The notes beneath the pieces were generated by a model. It was not told where the DNA came from and did not search any database. It saw only the letters and a program-made list of their open reading frames with translations. DNA of 6,661 bases from Clostridia bacterium (GTDB taxonomy: Bacteria; Bacillota; Clostridia; Oscillospirales; Butyricicoccaceae), in NCBI GenBank assembly GCA_017396925.1, contig JAFQKM010000085.1, positions 1 to 6,661 of the forward strand. Direction: 5' to 3'. Each line of letters opens with the position of its first letter. The first letter of the stretch is position 1. Made by a program: the position numbers and the translations under genes. Shown piece by piece: positions 5,770 to 6,661 of this stretch.

Positions 5770-5798
5770 TTGAAGAATTTTTGCGCAAATGCTACAAT
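5770..5798 (+). promoter_or_regulatory. Extended -10 sigma-A promoter for the M14 peptidase gene
   Basis: TTGAAG (5770-5775) and TACAAT (5793-5798) are 17 bases apart, and TGC directly before the -10 box provides an extended -10 element. Transcription would begin near 5805, leaving a leader of about 70 bases. The position, between the iscU terminator and the peptidase gene, supports a separate unit. Confidence 0.7.
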
Positions 5799-5804
5799 AA
5801 ACAC

Positions 5805-5860
5805 GGATTGAAAATCCAAACGTTTGTATAGAAAAACTGAATCACTTTATCGGCGATTCA
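5805..5860 (+). promoter_or_regulatory. Structured leader with three inverted repeats before the peptidase gene
   Basis: Three inverted repeats follow one another: GGATT/AATCC at 5805-5817 with a GAA loop, the perfect ten-base palindrome CAAACGTTTG at 5817-5826, and TGAATC/GATTCA at 5838-5860 with an 11-base loop. The last ends four bases before the ribosome binding site. The palindrome lies just downstream of the predicted start of transcription, where a repressor could sit. I recognise no known riboswitch. Confidence 0.4.
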
Positions 5861-5864
5861 AGCG

Positions 5865-5880
5865 AGGAGGTACAACTTTG
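5865..5880 (+). promoter_or_regulatory. Ribosome binding site that fixes a TTG start
   Basis: A perfect AGGAGG (5865-5870) stands seven bases before TTG at 5878. The first in-frame ATG comes only at codon 79, after the zinc-binding H71-x-x-E74, so it cannot be the real start. An earlier in-frame TTG at 5824 has no ribosome binding site. Confidence 0.9.
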
Positions 5881-6661
5881 AAGCATACATACGTTTACGA
5901 CCATTATTATAAGTACGACGAGATCACCGAGATCCTCAAGAAGCACGCCGAGGCCCATCCCGGGCTGACCGAGCTGGACACCATCGGCCAGACTCCCGAA
6001 GGCCGCCAGCAGTGGATCCTCAAGGTGACCAATAAGGCAACCGGCGGTTTTGAAGATAAGCCCGCCCTTTATGTCGAGGGCAATATCCATGCCGGCGAGG
6101 TCACCGGTAGCATGACCGTCATGTATCTGCTGGATACCATTCTGAGCAATACCGAAGACGAGAGCATCCAGTATATGCTCGATCACTATACCGTCTATGC
6201 TGTTCCCCGTGTGTCCCCCGATGGTTCGGAATATTATCTGACCACCCCCGATACCCTGCGTTCGGCACCCAGACTCTATCCCTTCTCCCATCCCATGCCC
6301 GGCCTGCAGCGCAAGGATATCGACGGCGACGGCGTTATCCGCCTGATGCGCGTCAAGACCCCCTACGGCGCATGGAAGATCTCCGAGAAGGATCCCCGCG
6401 TCATGACCCGCCGTCAGCCCGACGATCTGTTCGGCGATTTCTATAACGTCTACGACGAAGGCGAGCTGCTGGATTTTGACGGCATCAATATCGAAGCCGC
6501 CCCCGCTCCCTTCGGCAACGACTTCAACCGCAACTACCCCATTGGCTGGCAGACCGAAGACCAGCAGAAGGGCTCGGGCGATTATCCCCTGTCCAACCCC
6601 GAGACCAAGGCCAATGCCGACTGGCTGCTGGCCCATCCCAATGTCTGCGCCGTTGTCGATA
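5878..6661 (+). CDS. M14-family zinc carboxypeptidase, 3' end beyond window
   Basis: The gene reads open from the TTG at 5878 to the window end, giving 261 codons. M14 enzymes are zinc peptidases that remove C-terminal residues; bacterial members include enzymes that cut gamma-D-Glu-diaminopimelate bonds of cell-wall peptides. H71-A-G-E74 supplies the first two zinc ligands. P110-R-V-S-P-D-G matches the family's P-R-x-N-P-D-G with Ser in place of Asn. N214-D-F-N-R218-N-Y-P carries the conserved Asn-Arg pair that binds the substrate carboxylate. Y236-P-L-S-x-P-E-T lies near the end. C257-A-V-V-D261 should lead directly into the third zinc His, which falls outside the window. A segment at about 145-200 holds D147-I-D-G-D-G, like a calcium loop. 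No signal peptide is seen, so a cytoplasmic location is likely. The substrate is unknown. Confidence 0.88.
   Translation, partial: MKHTYVYDHYYKYDEITEILKKHAEAHPGLTELDTIGQTPEGRQQWILKVTNKATGGFEDKPALYVEGNIHAGEVTGSMTVMYLLDTILSNTEDESIQYMLDHYTVYAVPRVSPDGSEYYLTTPDTLRSAPRLYPFSHPMPGLQRKDIDGDGVIRLMRVKTPYGAWKISEKDPRVMTRRQPDDLFGDFYNVYDEGELLDFDGINIEAAPAPFGNDFNRNYPIGWQTEDQQKGSGDYPLSNPETKANADWLLAHPNVCAVVD

Noticed and set aside
3995..5788. 597-residue open frame on the minus strand across iscS and iscU
   Set aside because: It is exactly antisense to two certain genes and over the terminator, its composition is skewed toward Gly, Asp, Gln and Val as expected from reading C-ending codons backward, and no family motif or good ribosome binding site is visible.
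5842..6636. 264-residue open frame on the minus strand opposite the peptidase gene
   Set aside because: It is antisense to a + strand frame with clear M14 zinc and Asn-Arg motifs; its Gly/Ile/Val/Asp-rich sequence is typical of an antisense shadow.

Overview
The window looks like a piece of chromosome from a moderately high-GC, low-copy-repeat Firmicute of the Clostridia. An Oscillospiraceae/Ruminococcaceae-type gut anaerobe (the Faecalibacterium, Gemmiger and Subdoligranulum group) is my best guess. The reasons are strong AGGAGG-type ribosome binding sites, clear sigma-A promoters in short AT-rich gaps, C-ending codons in the genes, a clostridial-style IscU, and a clostridial-style D-Ala-D-Ala ligase with a Gly/Ser/Lys-rich loop. 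The genus is inference only. All six supported genes are on the + strand; the long minus-strand reading frames are antisense shadows.

Positions 1-3856 form a cell-wall precursor region. An alpha/beta hydrolase (67-846) is followed after 15 bases by a MurF-like Mur ligase (862-2403). Its normal substrate-binding N-terminal domain is replaced by membrane segments. A 211-base gap then holds a run of hairpins (2415-2538), and after it comes a D-alanine--D-alanine ligase (2615-3856). Ddl makes D-Ala-D-Ala and MurF joins that dipeptide to the UDP-MurNAc-tripeptide, so the two enzymes act in sequence. The hydrolase's role is not known.

Positions 3857-5735 are a compact iron-sulfur assembly unit. 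An inverted repeat, a second dyad and a near-consensus promoter (3946-3974) precede iscS (4013-5182). Then come iscU (5228-5686) and a textbook rho-independent terminator (5701-5735). No IscR, HscA/B or ferredoxin gene is visible, so this is the minimal two-gene form.

Positions 5736-6661 open a new transcription unit. An extended -10 promoter (5770-5798) and a structured leader precede an M14-family zinc carboxypeptidase. This gene starts at TTG (5878) and runs off the window just before its expected third zinc ligand. A search that accepts only ATG starts would miss it.

I did not find a clear, wholly new multi-gene system. The points most worth following up are the hairpin array between murF and ddl, the membrane-anchored Mur ligase, the Gly/Ala/Lys-rich insert and matching tail in Ddl, and the dyad abutting the iscS promoter.
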